Assembly: GCA_020444165.1 (NCBI GenBank)
Contig: JAHLLK010000002.1
Span: forward strand, 62,001 to 126,000
Length of the DNA stretch: 64,000 nucleotides
From: Deltaproteobacteria bacterium
GTDB taxonomy: Bacteria > Desulfobacterota > Desulfarculia > Desulfarculales > Desulfarculaceae
Direction: 5' to 3'
Under the pieces are notes generated by a model. The model was not told the origin of the DNA, searched no databases, and saw only the letters and a program-made list of their open reading frames with translations. Both the position numbers and the translations under genes were made by a program. Of this stretch, positions 16,861 to 24,031 are shown one piece after another. Each line of letters starts with the position of its first letter. Within the stretch, counting starts at the first letter, position 1.

Positions 16861-17532
16861 GTGAGCGAAGCCACCCAACTGGCGGAGGCGCTGCTGAAAG
16901 CCGGCACCGCCGTGATATCCGATGTATTCGACAACATGGGGCTCGTGCCCCTGTCCTTGGCCACCGATCTGTGGCCCACCCGAGGCCCGGGCCAGAGCTT
17001 TGCCGGGCCGGTGTTCACCGTGGCCGGCGAGATGCGGCTGGGCCCCAACAAGGGCGACCGGGACAAGCTCCAGGCCATTGACGAGATGACCCCAGGCGCG
17101 GTGGCCCTGTGGGCCGGCCACGGCATGAGCGGGGTCTGCTGTTTCGGCGATTTGTTGGCCTCGGCCATGCAGTGCCGCGGCGTGGCCGGGGTGGTGGTGG
17201 ACGGCGGGGTGCGCGACCTGGCCTTTTTGCGGCAGATGGAGCTGGGCATGCTGGTGCAGTACCGCACCCCCACCCAGGCCATCGGCCGTTGGAAGGTGAC
17301 CGGCTGGCAGGTTCCGGTGACCGTGCGGGGGGCCGTGGCGCAGTCGATCATCGTGCGCCCTGGTGACTATCTGGTGGCGGATGACGACGGGGCCATCGTG
17401 GTGCCGGCCTCCCTGGCCGTGGGCTTCGCCGGCCAGGCCGCCGCCTGGGAGGAAAAGGATCAAGGTGCCCGGCGGGACATCATGGCCGGCATGAAGCTTC
17501 TGGACGCCCTGGCCAAGCACGGGGCCCTGTGA
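16861..17532 (+). CDS. RraA-like / 4-hydroxy-4-methyl-2-oxoglutarate aldolase family protein
   Basis: Starts at GTG 16861 behind a textbook GGAAGGAGAAGCCAC leader, giving 223 residues. The family core is plain: AVISDVFDNMG at the start, then ALWAGHGMSGVCCFGDLLAS and the catalytic-site region GVVVDGGVRDLAFL whose Arg-Asp pair is conserved in class II pyruvate aldolases of this family. Such enzymes cleave hydroxy-oxoacids in aromatic breakdown, although many members have other, unknown substrates. The next gene, a DapA-like aldolase/lyase, starts 22 bases later, which points to one short catabolic pathway. Confidence 0.85.
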   Translation: MSEATQLAEALLKAGTAVISDVFDNMGLVPLSLATDLWPTRGPGQSFAGPVFTVAGEMRLGPNKGDRDKLQAIDEMTPGAVALWAGHGMSGVCCFGDLLASAMQCRGVAGVVVDGGVRDLAFLRQMELGMLVQYRTPTQAIGRWKVTGWQVPVTVRGAVAQSIIVRPGDYLVADDDGAIVVPASLAVGFAGQAAAWEEKDQGARRDIMAGMKLLDALAKHGAL

Positions 17533-17554
17533 GAGCGGAAAAGGGAGAGAAGCC

Positions 17555-18478
17555 ATGAGCCAAGCCCTGGATTTTCGGGGAGTGTTCCCCATCCTGGTCA
17601 CCCCTTTCCTGGACGACGAGAGCCTGGACCTGGCCTCCCTGGACCGGGTGGTCCGTTTCATGGTGGGGGTGGGCGTGCAAGGGGTTACCGTGTTGGGCGT
17701 GTTGGGCGAGGCCAACCGCCTGGTGGACGCCGAGCGCGAGGAAGTGATCCGGGCCGCGGTGGCCGCCACGGCCGGGCGCATCCCGGTGGTGGTGGGGGTG
17801 AGCCACACCGGCAGCCGGAGCACGGCGGCCCTGGCCGCCCGGGCCCGGGAGTTGGGCGCGGCGGCGGTGATGGTGGCGCCTTTCCGGGAGCCGGTGCCGA
17901 ACGACCAGAAAATCTTCGATCTGTACCAGCGGGTGGCCGAGGAGGGCGGCCTGCCCATCGTGCTGCAGGATCACCCCGCCTCCACCCAGGTGCACCTCTC
18001 GGTGCCGCTCATGGCCCGCATGGTGGCGGAGATTCCCCAGGTGGCCTGCGTGAAGGAGGAGGCGGTGCCCACCGCGCCCAAGCTAACGGCCCTGGCCGCG
18101 GCCCTGGGCGAGCGCCAGGTGCCGGTGCTGGTGGGCCTGGGGGCGCTGTATGCCCTGTTCGACCTGGAGCGCGGGGCGGACGGCTTCATGACCGGCTTCG
18201 CCTTCCCCGAGGTGCTGCTGGCCCTGGTGGCCGGGGCCCGGGCCGGCGATTGGCACCGGGTGCGCCAGACCTACCGGCGTTTCCTGCCGCTCATGGTCTA
18301 CGAGCAGCAGCCCGGCTTGGCCATCCGCAAGGAGATCTACCGTTTGCGAGGGCTCATCAAGGGCAACAGGGTGCGCCATCCCGGAGCCACCATCGACCCG
18401 GCCACCGCGGAGCAGTTGGCCCGCCTTCTGGCCGCGGAGCTGCCCGGGGTGGACCTGACCCAGCCCCTGTCCCTCTAG
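17555..18478 (+). CDS. Dihydrodipicolinate synthase (DapA)-like lyase, not DapA itself
   Basis: A 307-residue TIM-barrel protein of the DapA/N-acetylneuraminate lyase superfamily. The Schiff-base lysine is K167 in ACVKEEAVPTAPK. The DapA T-T-G-E loop is replaced by GVLGEANRL at residues 48-56, and the catalytic-triad tyrosine region reads QDHPAST (138-144) instead of YNVPSRT. So the pyruvate-lysine chemistry is likely kept while the acceptor differs; a hydroxy-oxoacid aldolase or dehydratase is plausible. It lies in an apparent operon with an RraA-like aldolase and a solute-binding protein. Confidence 0.85.
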   Translation: MSQALDFRGVFPILVTPFLDDESLDLASLDRVVRFMVGVGVQGVTVLGVLGEANRLVDAEREEVIRAAVAATAGRIPVVVGVSHTGSRSTAALAARARELGAAAVMVAPFREPVPNDQKIFDLYQRVAEEGGLPIVLQDHPASTQVHLSVPLMARMVAEIPQVACVKEEAVPTAPKLTALAAALGERQVPVLVGLGALYALFDLERGADGFMTGFAFPEVLLALVAGARAGDWHRVRQTYRRFLPLMVYEQQPGLAIRKEIYRLRGLIKGNRVRHPGATIDPATAEQLARLLAAELPGVDLTQPLSL

Positions 18479-18511
18479 CCCCGGCCCCCACCGGAAGGAG
18501 ACGGCGCAAGC

Positions 18512-19711
18512 ATGTGCGGATCATCCTTGACGAAATCCCGCCTCCGGCTGGCGGCCTTGGTCCTGGCTCTGGCCTCGGCCCTGACCCTGGCGCCGGCCGG
18601 GCTCCGGGCCGCGGAACCGGCGGCCCCCACGGGCGAGCCGATCCGTTTGGCCGCCCTGTTCAACCAGACCGGCGCCTTTGCCTCCATTGACGGCCCGGGC
18701 CTGGCCGGGGCCCGCCTGAAAGTCAAGCTGCTGAACCAGGCCGGGGGGGTGTTGGGCCGGCCCCTGACCCTGTTGGCCCCGGACACGAAAAGCGACCCCC
18801 GCGAGGCCGCGCGGGTGGCGGAGGAGGTGGTCAAGGAAGGGATCACCGCCGGGGTGGGCTATGGTGACTCGGATTACGCCATCGCGGTGGGCCCGGCCTT
18901 CCAGGACGCGGGCATCCCCTTTGTCTCCTCCGGGGCCACCCTGCCCAGCCTGCCCAGCCGCATCGGCGACTATATGTTCCTGGCGGCGTTTGGCGACAAC
19001 GACCAAGCCTGGGCCATGGCCGGCTATCTCTATGAGCGGCTGGGGGTGCGGCGCGTGGCGGTGTGGACCGATCAGGCCGCGGATTACACCCGCATGTTGG
19101 CCCACTACTTCCGCCAGGCCTTCCGCCAGCGGGGCGGCGAGGTCGTCTATGAGGACGCCTACGCCCACGGCGAGAAGGACTTCACGCCCCTGATCCAACG
19201 CCTGACCACCCGGGCCCGCACGGCCCAGGCCCTGTTCACGGCCAGCCTGCCCGAAGAGGCCGGGTTCATCGTGCGCGAGGTGCGGGAGGCCGGCTGGGAG
19301 CTGCCCCTCGCCAGCGGCGACGGCTTCGACACCCCGCTGTTGGTGCAGGAAGCCGGTCCCCGCCTGGCCCACGGCGTGTATTTTTCCACCCATGCCTTCC
19401 GCAGCGAGACCGAGCCCCGGGTGCTGGCTTTCCGGCAAGACTACGCCCAGGCCTTTGGCCAACCGCCGGACAGCGCCTTTGCCGCCTTGGGTTTTGACAC
19501 GGTGGGGCTGGTGGCCGACGCCATCGGGCGGGCGGGCAGCAGCGATCCGGCCCGGGTGCGGCGGGCCCTGGCCGCCACCCGGAGCTACCAGGGGGTCACG
19601 GGGCTGATCAGCTACAACCGCCCGGGCCGGGTGCCCCTGAAGCCGGTGGCCATCGTGGAGGTGGAGCACGGCCAGCTGCACGAGACCGGCCTATGGGGGC
19701 CGGGCCTGTAG
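18512..19711 (+). CDS. ABC transporter substrate-binding protein, branched-chain amino acid (LivK) type
   Basis: A 399-residue exported protein: signal peptide about residues 1-33 (LAALVLALASALTLAPAGLRA), then the Leu/Ile/Val-binding fold (PIRLAALFNQTGAFASIDG, GARLKVKLLNQAGGVLGRP, SSGATLPSLPSR). The C-terminal PGRVPLKPVAIVEVEHG is typical for the family. It starts 33 bases after the DapA-like gene with an AAGGAGACGGC ribosome site. No permease or ATPase genes follow, so it may borrow components encoded elsewhere or act as a sensor. Ligand probably a small carboxylate or amide linked to the two upstream enzymes. Confidence 0.88.
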   Translation: MCGSSLTKSRLRLAALVLALASALTLAPAGLRAAEPAAPTGEPIRLAALFNQTGAFASIDGPGLAGARLKVKLLNQAGGVLGRPLTLLAPDTKSDPREAARVAEEVVKEGITAGVGYGDSDYAIAVGPAFQDAGIPFVSSGATLPSLPSRIGDYMFLAAFGDNDQAWAMAGYLYERLGVRRVAVWTDQAADYTRMLAHYFRQAFRQRGGEVVYEDAYAHGEKDFTPLIQRLTTRARTAQALFTASLPEEAGFIVREVREAGWELPLASGDGFDTPLLVQEAGPRLAHGVYFSTHAFRSETEPRVLAFRQDYAQAFGQPPDSAFAALGFDTVGLVADAIGRAGSSDPARVRRALAATRSYQGVTGLISYNRPGRVPLKPVAIVEVEHGQLHETGLWGPGL

Positions 19712-19841
19712 GCGGCTTCGGCCGGTCGCGGAAGCTGGTCGGTCAAACCGGGGCCGCCCACCAGCCCCGCTTTCCGGCCCGGGGCGCCCCGCCCCGGACT
19801 GGGTTTTGGCGGCGGCGGAGCGGCGGGGCCGCTCCCGGGGC

Positions 19842-20123
19842 TCAGCCCAATGTCTTCAGCATGTCGGCGAAATTCATTACTGGTTGAATGGAGATGGCCG
19901 CGTGGAGCTTGGCGAAGAGCGGCTCGTTGATGGCGACCAGACGTGTTTGGTCGGTTTCCTCGAAAACCAACAGGCCGGCCCGCCGGCCATCCTCCAGAAA
20001 AAAGTAAGCCGCCTCGGGCCGCAGCTCGTCGACCAGATCCTGGATGATCCGGGGCATGGAGCCGTCAGCCGCCGTTTCATTGCCTTTTTCCACCGGGATG
20101 GTGAAGCGATACATCAGGCGCAT
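19842..20123 (-). CDS. Small conserved protein of unknown function (93 residues)
   Basis: From ATG 20123 behind an AGGAGG site. The protein begins MRLMYRFTIPVEKGNETA, continues SMPRIIQDLVDELRPEAAYF and FLEDGRRAGLLVFEE, and ends PVMNFADMLKTLG. The alternating strand-helix pattern suggests a ferredoxin-like alpha/beta dimer similar to DUF3303-type proteins; this is a fold guess. It is read as a single gene; the large GC-rich frame extending upstream to 20534 is not supported by a ribosome site. Confidence 0.65.
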   Translation of the reverse strand: MRLMYRFTIPVEKGNETAADGSMPRIIQDLVDELRPEAAYFFLEDGRRAGLLVFEETDQTRLVAINEPLFAKLHAAISIQPVMNFADMLKTLG

Positions 20124-20294
20124 GCTTGCCTCCTGGGGGGAAGCGGCGTACCGCCTTCCGCCAGATTGGCCGCCGGGGCGGGATTGCCCCGGGGCCTGCT
20201 TCCAGCCTAGGTAATCGGCTGGGGGGAGAGCCATAGGCCAATCTCGCAATGCATTCTGCGAATTAGTGGAGGCGGGGCGGAGTGGGGGGCCGCC

Positions 20295-20325
20295 AAAACA
20301 AAACCGCCCGCGGGGCGGCGGGCGG
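20295..20325 (-). terminator. Minus-strand terminator
   Basis: CCGCCCGC (20304-20311) pairs with GCGGGCGG (20318-20325); on the minus strand the stem is followed by TTTTGTTTT. It ends the Cache-domain fragment just upstream of it on that strand. Confidence 0.7.
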
Positions 20326-20353
20326 CGTAAGGCTTCAGCCAGTCCAGACGGGG

Positions 20354-20599
20354 TCAGCGCTTGCTGTTCAGTTCGTCCAGGGTGATGGTGTCGTTGTAGA
20401 TGCCCGCGGCCACCTGGTAAGGCTGGCCCGGCACTTGGATGATGAAGGCGATCTTGCGGGAAGGCTGCTCGCCCTTCTTTCGGGGCCACATGTACTCCAC
20501 CCACCTGCCCTTGGGGTCCTTGGCCCCGTCGCACAAGGTCTTCTGGAAGGGGTATTCCTTGGTCAGGTCACGGCCGGCCAGCTTGGCCAGGGCAAAAGG
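20354..20599 (-). pseudogene. Fragment of a Cache-domain sensor protein
   Basis: The minus-strand frame gives FALAKLAGRDLTKEYPFQK, then WVEYMWPRKKGEQPSRKIAF and VPGQPYQVAAGIYND, the C-terminal half of a single Cache (Cache_2-type) domain as found in periplasmic sensors. Upstream the frame turns into low-complexity Pro/Gly/Arg and there is no start codon with a ribosome site, so the N-terminal half and signal peptide are missing. A normal terminator still follows. I call it a truncated relic; a short start at a TTG (20536) is formally possible. Confidence 0.6.
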
Positions 20600-20805
20600 G
20601 GTTTGCGGGCGGCTCGCCCCCGGCGCGGGCGGGCCGGGGCGTCCGCCCCGCGGCCCCTGGATGAACGGCGAAATGCGGGGGGGAGGGGCCGCGGCCGGGC
20701 TCCGACCCCGGCCGCCTTGTGCTATGATTCAGGCGGTTCGTGCCACACCCAAAATACCGGACCAAGCGCCGCCTCCCGGGAGACGGCGGGTGCAGGAGAG
20801 AGGGC

Positions 20806-21291
20806 ATGCGCGCCAAAAAGGGCGGGCTCGGGATGAGCTGGGCAAGGCTGGGGCCGGGGGCCTGTTTCCTGGCCGGGTTGTGGGCAATGCTCCTGGCCGG
20901 GCCGGCCGCGGCCAGCCCGGGGGGAACCTGGGAGGGCACCATCCAGGGTCTCAAATGCGCCGTGTCGGGGCAGGTCTGTCCGGTGGACATGGAAGACCCC
21001 ATGGCCGCCCTGGAGACCAGCTACGTGCTGCTCAGGCCGGACGGCGCCTGGTACGTCCTGCCCAATCTCAGCGCCAACCTGCTGGCCCGCCTGATAAACC
21101 AAAAAGTGCGGGTGACGGGGGAAAAATCTCCCCGCTACAATTCCATCAAGGCCCAGGAGTTGGCCGTGTTCCGGGACGGCCAGTGGAAAACCCTGTGGAG
21201 CCCGGAGCGGGAAATGAAACTCAGGCGGGACCTGGAGTGGCTGCGGCCGCCCTATCCGCCCTGGATCAGTCAGCCCTGGCGCACCGAGTAG
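20806..21291 (+). CDS. Exported protein of unknown function
   Basis: ATG 20806 follows CAGGAGAGAGGGC and gives 161 residues with a signal peptide (ARLGPGACFLAGLWAMLLAG, cut near AAASPGG). The mature domain, GTWEGTIQGLKCAVSGQVC followed by ALETSYVLLRPDGAWYVLP and LINQKVRVTGEKS, looks like a small beta-barrel of OB type with a disulfide-capable Cys pair (KCAVSGQVC). Homologues of this layout occur in Desulfobacterota, but I cannot name a family. It is probably co-transcribed with the DUF3124 gene 34 bases downstream. Confidence 0.65.
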   Translation: MRAKKGGLGMSWARLGPGACFLAGLWAMLLAGPAAASPGGTWEGTIQGLKCAVSGQVCPVDMEDPMAALETSYVLLRPDGAWYVLPNLSANLLARLINQKVRVTGEKSPRYNSIKAQELAVFRDGQWKTLWSPEREMKLRRDLEWLRPPYPPWISQPWRTE

Positions 21292-21325
21292 GCGGGAAAT
21301 GCCGGGGCGGCGGAAAGGCAAGGCG

Positions 21326-21811
21326 ATGCGGTCGAAGGTGTGGTTGGTAGGGCTGGGGGGATTGTTGGCCGTGCTTTGGTGCCTGGGGCCGGCGGCGGCC
21401 GGGGCCGAGCCGGGGCATTCCCGGGGGCAGACCCTCTATGTCTGCGACTACTCATCCATTTATTATGGCGACCGGGGCCGGACCATCAACCTGACCACCA
21501 CCCTCTCGGTGCGCAACACCGACCCGGAACGCAAGCTGACCTTGCGCTCGGTGCGCTACCTTGACTCCCAAGGCAAGCTGGTGCGGGAATACCTGGCCAA
21601 ACCCCTGGAACTGGGGCCCTTGGCCTCGCAGCATTTCCTGGTGGAGGAATCCGACCTCTCCGGCGGGGTGGGGGCCAAATTCCTGGTGGTGTGGGAAGCG
21701 GCCGAGCCGGTGTCCCCGCCCCTGGCCCAGGCGGTGATGATCGGGGCCCTGGCCAACCAGGGCATCAGCCTGACCTGCAACGGCCTGGTGGTGCGGGAGC
21801 GGGGCCGCTGA
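21326..21811 (+). CDS. DUF3124 domain exported protein
   Basis: 161 residues from ATG 21326 (an ATG at 21299 is in frame but lacks a well-spaced ribosome site). Signal peptide about residues 1-27. The DUF3124 core is clear: YVCDYSSIYYGDRGRTINLT, then TLSVRNTDPERKLTLRSVRY, then FLVEESDLSGGVGAKFLVVW and MIGALANQGISL. The family is periplasmic, all-beta and of unknown function. It lies directly after another exported protein. Confidence 0.82.
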   Translation: MRSKVWLVGLGGLLAVLWCLGPAAAGAEPGHSRGQTLYVCDYSSIYYGDRGRTINLTTTLSVRNTDPERKLTLRSVRYLDSQGKLVREYLAKPLELGPLASQHFLVEESDLSGGVGAKFLVVWEAAEPVSPPLAQAVMIGALANQGISLTCNGLVVRERGR

Positions 21812-21857
21812 GCGCCCCAGGCCGGGCCTTCGGCCGGCGGCGCGTTCTGTGCGCTAT

Positions 21858-21886
21858 TTGTGGCTAAAAGCCTGAAAGATTACTAT
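21858..21886 (+). promoter_or_regulatory. Sigma-70-type promoter candidate for the stator operon
   Basis: TTGTGG and TACTAT are separated by 17 bases in an AT-rich patch that stands out from the GC-rich surroundings, about 325 bases upstream of the MotA-like start. If used, the transcript has a long GC-rich leader containing the 13-bp tandem repeat. Confidence 0.5.
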
Positions 21887-22033
21887 ACTGAAATCTTCTG
21901 GGATGGCGTGGGCCCCGGTTGACCGGCGGGCCGCCGGGACCGGGGGGGCGGGGGGAGCCGGAGCCCTGGGGCTGCCCGGCTTTTGCTGGTGGTCTCGGGC
22001 GATCCCCGCCGCCGGGCGGTAGCGAGGCCGGGG

Positions 22034-22111
22034 TCGGTAACCGGGCTCGGTGGCCGGGCTCGGTGGCCGGGGTCGGTAACCGGGCTCGGCAGCTGGGTTC
22101 GGCAACAGGCC
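22034..22111 (+). repeat. 13-bp tandem repeat, six units, in the stator operon leader
   Basis: Six consecutive units of the form TCGGTRRCCGGGC: units 1 and 4 carry GGTAACC, 2 and 3 carry GGTGGCC, and 5 and 6 are diverged. Many units are internally palindromic. The array sits between the promoter candidate and the MotA-like start. Copy number could vary by slippage. Confidence 0.75.
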
Positions 22112-22211
22112 CGCCGGGCCCTGGGAGCGGGTGGGCCCGCGGGCTCCGCCTCCCCCGGGCAGGGGGGCAGCGGGCCGCCCCCCGGGTTGGCAACTGGATG
22201 GAGCAGCTAGC

Positions 22212-23006
22212 ATGACCACCCTCTTGGGCGTCATCATCGGCATGGTTCTCTTGGCCCTGGCCATCGGCCAGGGCGGCGGTCTGCATGTCTTCCTCAATCT
22301 CGACGCCCTCATGATCGTTTTGGGCGGCACCCTGGCCTCCACCCTCATCAGCTTCCCCCTGGGAGTCTTCCTCAACTTCTTCGGTCTGCTCTGGAAGCTC
22401 TTCGGCGCGGAGGGCGTGAACCAGACCGCGCTGGTGATCCGCCGCCTGGTGGAGCTGGGGCACAAGGCCTACCAGGACTCGGTGTTCAGCCTGGAAGAGG
22501 AGGCCAAGACCGAAAAGAACCGCTTCGTGCGCCTGGGGCTCTCGCTGTTGGTGCGCGACGCCTCGCCGGCCCGCATCGCCCGGCGCTTTGCCCAGGAAAT
22601 GGAGGGCGTGCGGGCCCGCCACGGCCTGGGCATCCAGATGTTCAGCTTCATGGCCAAGATCTCCCCGGCCTTCGGCCTGGTGGGCACCCTCATCGGCCTG
22701 GTTAACATGCTCAGGGGGGTGGGCAAGGAGATATCGCCCGAGGTGGTGGGCCCGGCCATGGCCGTGGCCCTGGTCACCACCCTGTATGGGGCGCTCTTGG
22801 CCTTCTTCCTGTTCCTGCCGGCCAGCGAAAAACTGCGGGCCCGCTCGGAAGAGGAGCTGGAGCAGTTGGTGCTGGTCCGGGAGGCGGTGCTCATGATGAA
22901 GGAGGGGGAATCCAGCCGGGAGCTGGAGGAGATGCTGTTCGCCTTCCTGCCCCACCGCCAGCGCAAGTCCTCGCTCAACCAGATCATGTCCAAGCTGTCC
23001 TCATGA
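22212..23006 (+). CDS. MotA/PomA-like stator channel protein
   Basis: A 264-residue inner-membrane protein beginning MTTLLGVIIGMVLLALAIGQ with four predicted membrane helices and the MotA-family tail region (ISPAFGLVGTLIGLVNMLRG and VALVTTLYGALLAFFLFLP). A large cytoplasmic loop carries charged residues. With the MotB-like partner it would form a proton- or sodium-driven stator complex. The next gene overlaps its stop (ATGA), which shows tight coupling. No other flagellar genes lie nearby, so a role in gliding, a second stator, or a non-flagellar MotAB-type unit (Zor- or Exb-like) remains open. Confidence 0.88.
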   Translation: MTTLLGVIIGMVLLALAIGQGGGLHVFLNLDALMIVLGGTLASTLISFPLGVFLNFFGLLWKLFGAEGVNQTALVIRRLVELGHKAYQDSVFSLEEEAKTEKNRFVRLGLSLLVRDASPARIARRFAQEMEGVRARHGLGIQMFSFMAKISPAFGLVGTLIGLVNMLRGVGKEISPEVVGPAMAVALVTTLYGALLAFFLFLPASEKLRARSEEELEQLVLVREAVLMMKEGESSRELEEMLFAFLPHRQRKSSLNQIMSKLSS

Positions 23007-24031
23007 GCCCACCCGCCGGCAAGGTCAAGCTCAACTGCCTGAACTGCGGCGCGGTCTACGCCCTGGACCCGGCCAAGGTCCCCCCGGGGCGGGCCTCCCT
23101 GAAATGCCTGAGTTGCGGCAGCCAGATCCCGCTCAGTGAGGATAAGCTGGCCCGGGACCCGGCCCCTGACGGCGGCGACAACCCGCCCCCCGGCCGGGGG
23201 AGCGGCCGGGGAGCCCTGGACGCCCCGGCCCTGGAGTTCAGCGGGCTGGGCCGGGGCGAGGGGGTTTTGGCCCGGGGGGCCGGGGAGAGCGCCTTTGGCG
23301 GCTGGCTGGCCCTGTACGGCGACGTGATGTCCATCCTCTTGGTGTTCTTCGTGCTGCTCTTCGCCATGTCCACCCTGGACCCCGGCAAATTCCAGGCGGT
23401 GTTGGGCGCGGTGAGCCAGTCCTTGGGCGGCCGGATTCAATACGTGGCCCTGCCCCCGGAAATCCCGCTGGAAAAGGCCGAGGCCCTGTTGAACAAGGTG
23501 CAGCTGGAGAGCTACGCCTTCAAGGCCCTGCAAAGCCAGTTGCAGGGCCTCATCTATCGCGACAACCTCCAGGCCAAGGTGCTGTTGCAGGACGAGAAGG
23601 GCGGCCTGGTCTTGATCGCCCAGGACGTGACCATGTTCGACTCCGGCCAGGCCGACATCAAGCCGGAGATCAAGCCCTTTCTCTTGAGCGTGGGCCGCAT
23701 GCTGGAGGGCACCAACAACGACGTGGTCATCGAGGGACACACCGACGACGTGCCCATCAACACCAGTCAGTTCGCCTCCAACTGGGAACTTTCCGTGACC
23801 CGCGCCACCAATGTGCTACACTTCCTCCTGGATCACTCCAACCTATCCCCCCGCCGGATCTCGGCCGCCGGTTACGCCTTTTACCGGCCGCGGTGGTCTT
23901 TCGACGGGGCGGAAGCCGGCAAGAACCGCCGGATCGAGATCGTGATCAAGAAGGTTTACGACGCCGGGCTGTTCAAGGATCTCGTGGACCGGGCCCGCAC
24001 CAGCCAACCCCCCGCAAAGGCAGCACCGTGA
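23003..24031 (+). CDS. MotB/OmpA-like stator protein with an N-terminal zinc ribbon
   Basis: 342 residues. Residues 10-40 form a zinc-ribbon of the MJ0042 type: Cys12, Cys15, Cys35 and Cys38. A flexible Pro/Gly-rich linker follows. The single membrane helix YGDVMSILLVFFVLLFAMS (about 105-125) carries the aspartate expected of a MotB ion-binding site. The periplasmic end is an OmpA-type peptidoglycan-binding domain (VIEGHTDDVPI and SVTRATNVLHFL). The zinc ribbon on the cytoplasmic side is unusual for MotB and may regulate or dock the stator. It is coupled by overlap to both neighbours. Confidence 0.87.
   Translation: MSPPAGKVKLNCLNCGAVYALDPAKVPPGRASLKCLSCGSQIPLSEDKLARDPAPDGGDNPPPGRGSGRGALDAPALEFSGLGRGEGVLARGAGESAFGGWLALYGDVMSILLVFFVLLFAMSTLDPGKFQAVLGAVSQSLGGRIQYVALPPEIPLEKAEALLNKVQLESYAFKALQSQLQGLIYRDNLQAKVLLQDEKGGLVLIAQDVTMFDSGQADIKPEIKPFLLSVGRMLEGTNNDVVIEGHTDDVPINTSQFASNWELSVTRATNVLHFLLDHSNLSPRRISAAGYAFYRPRWSFDGAEAGKNRRIEIVIKKVYDAGLFKDLVDRARTSQPPAKAAP

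Noticed and set aside
17555..18478. Calling this gene dapA (lysine biosynthesis)
   Set aside because: The T-T-G-E loop and the YNVP tyrosine of DapA are replaced, and the context is catabolic.
22131..22211. Longer N-terminus for the MotA-like protein
   Set aside because: The extension is Pro/Gly-rich and the ATG at 22212 has a ribosome site and the family start.
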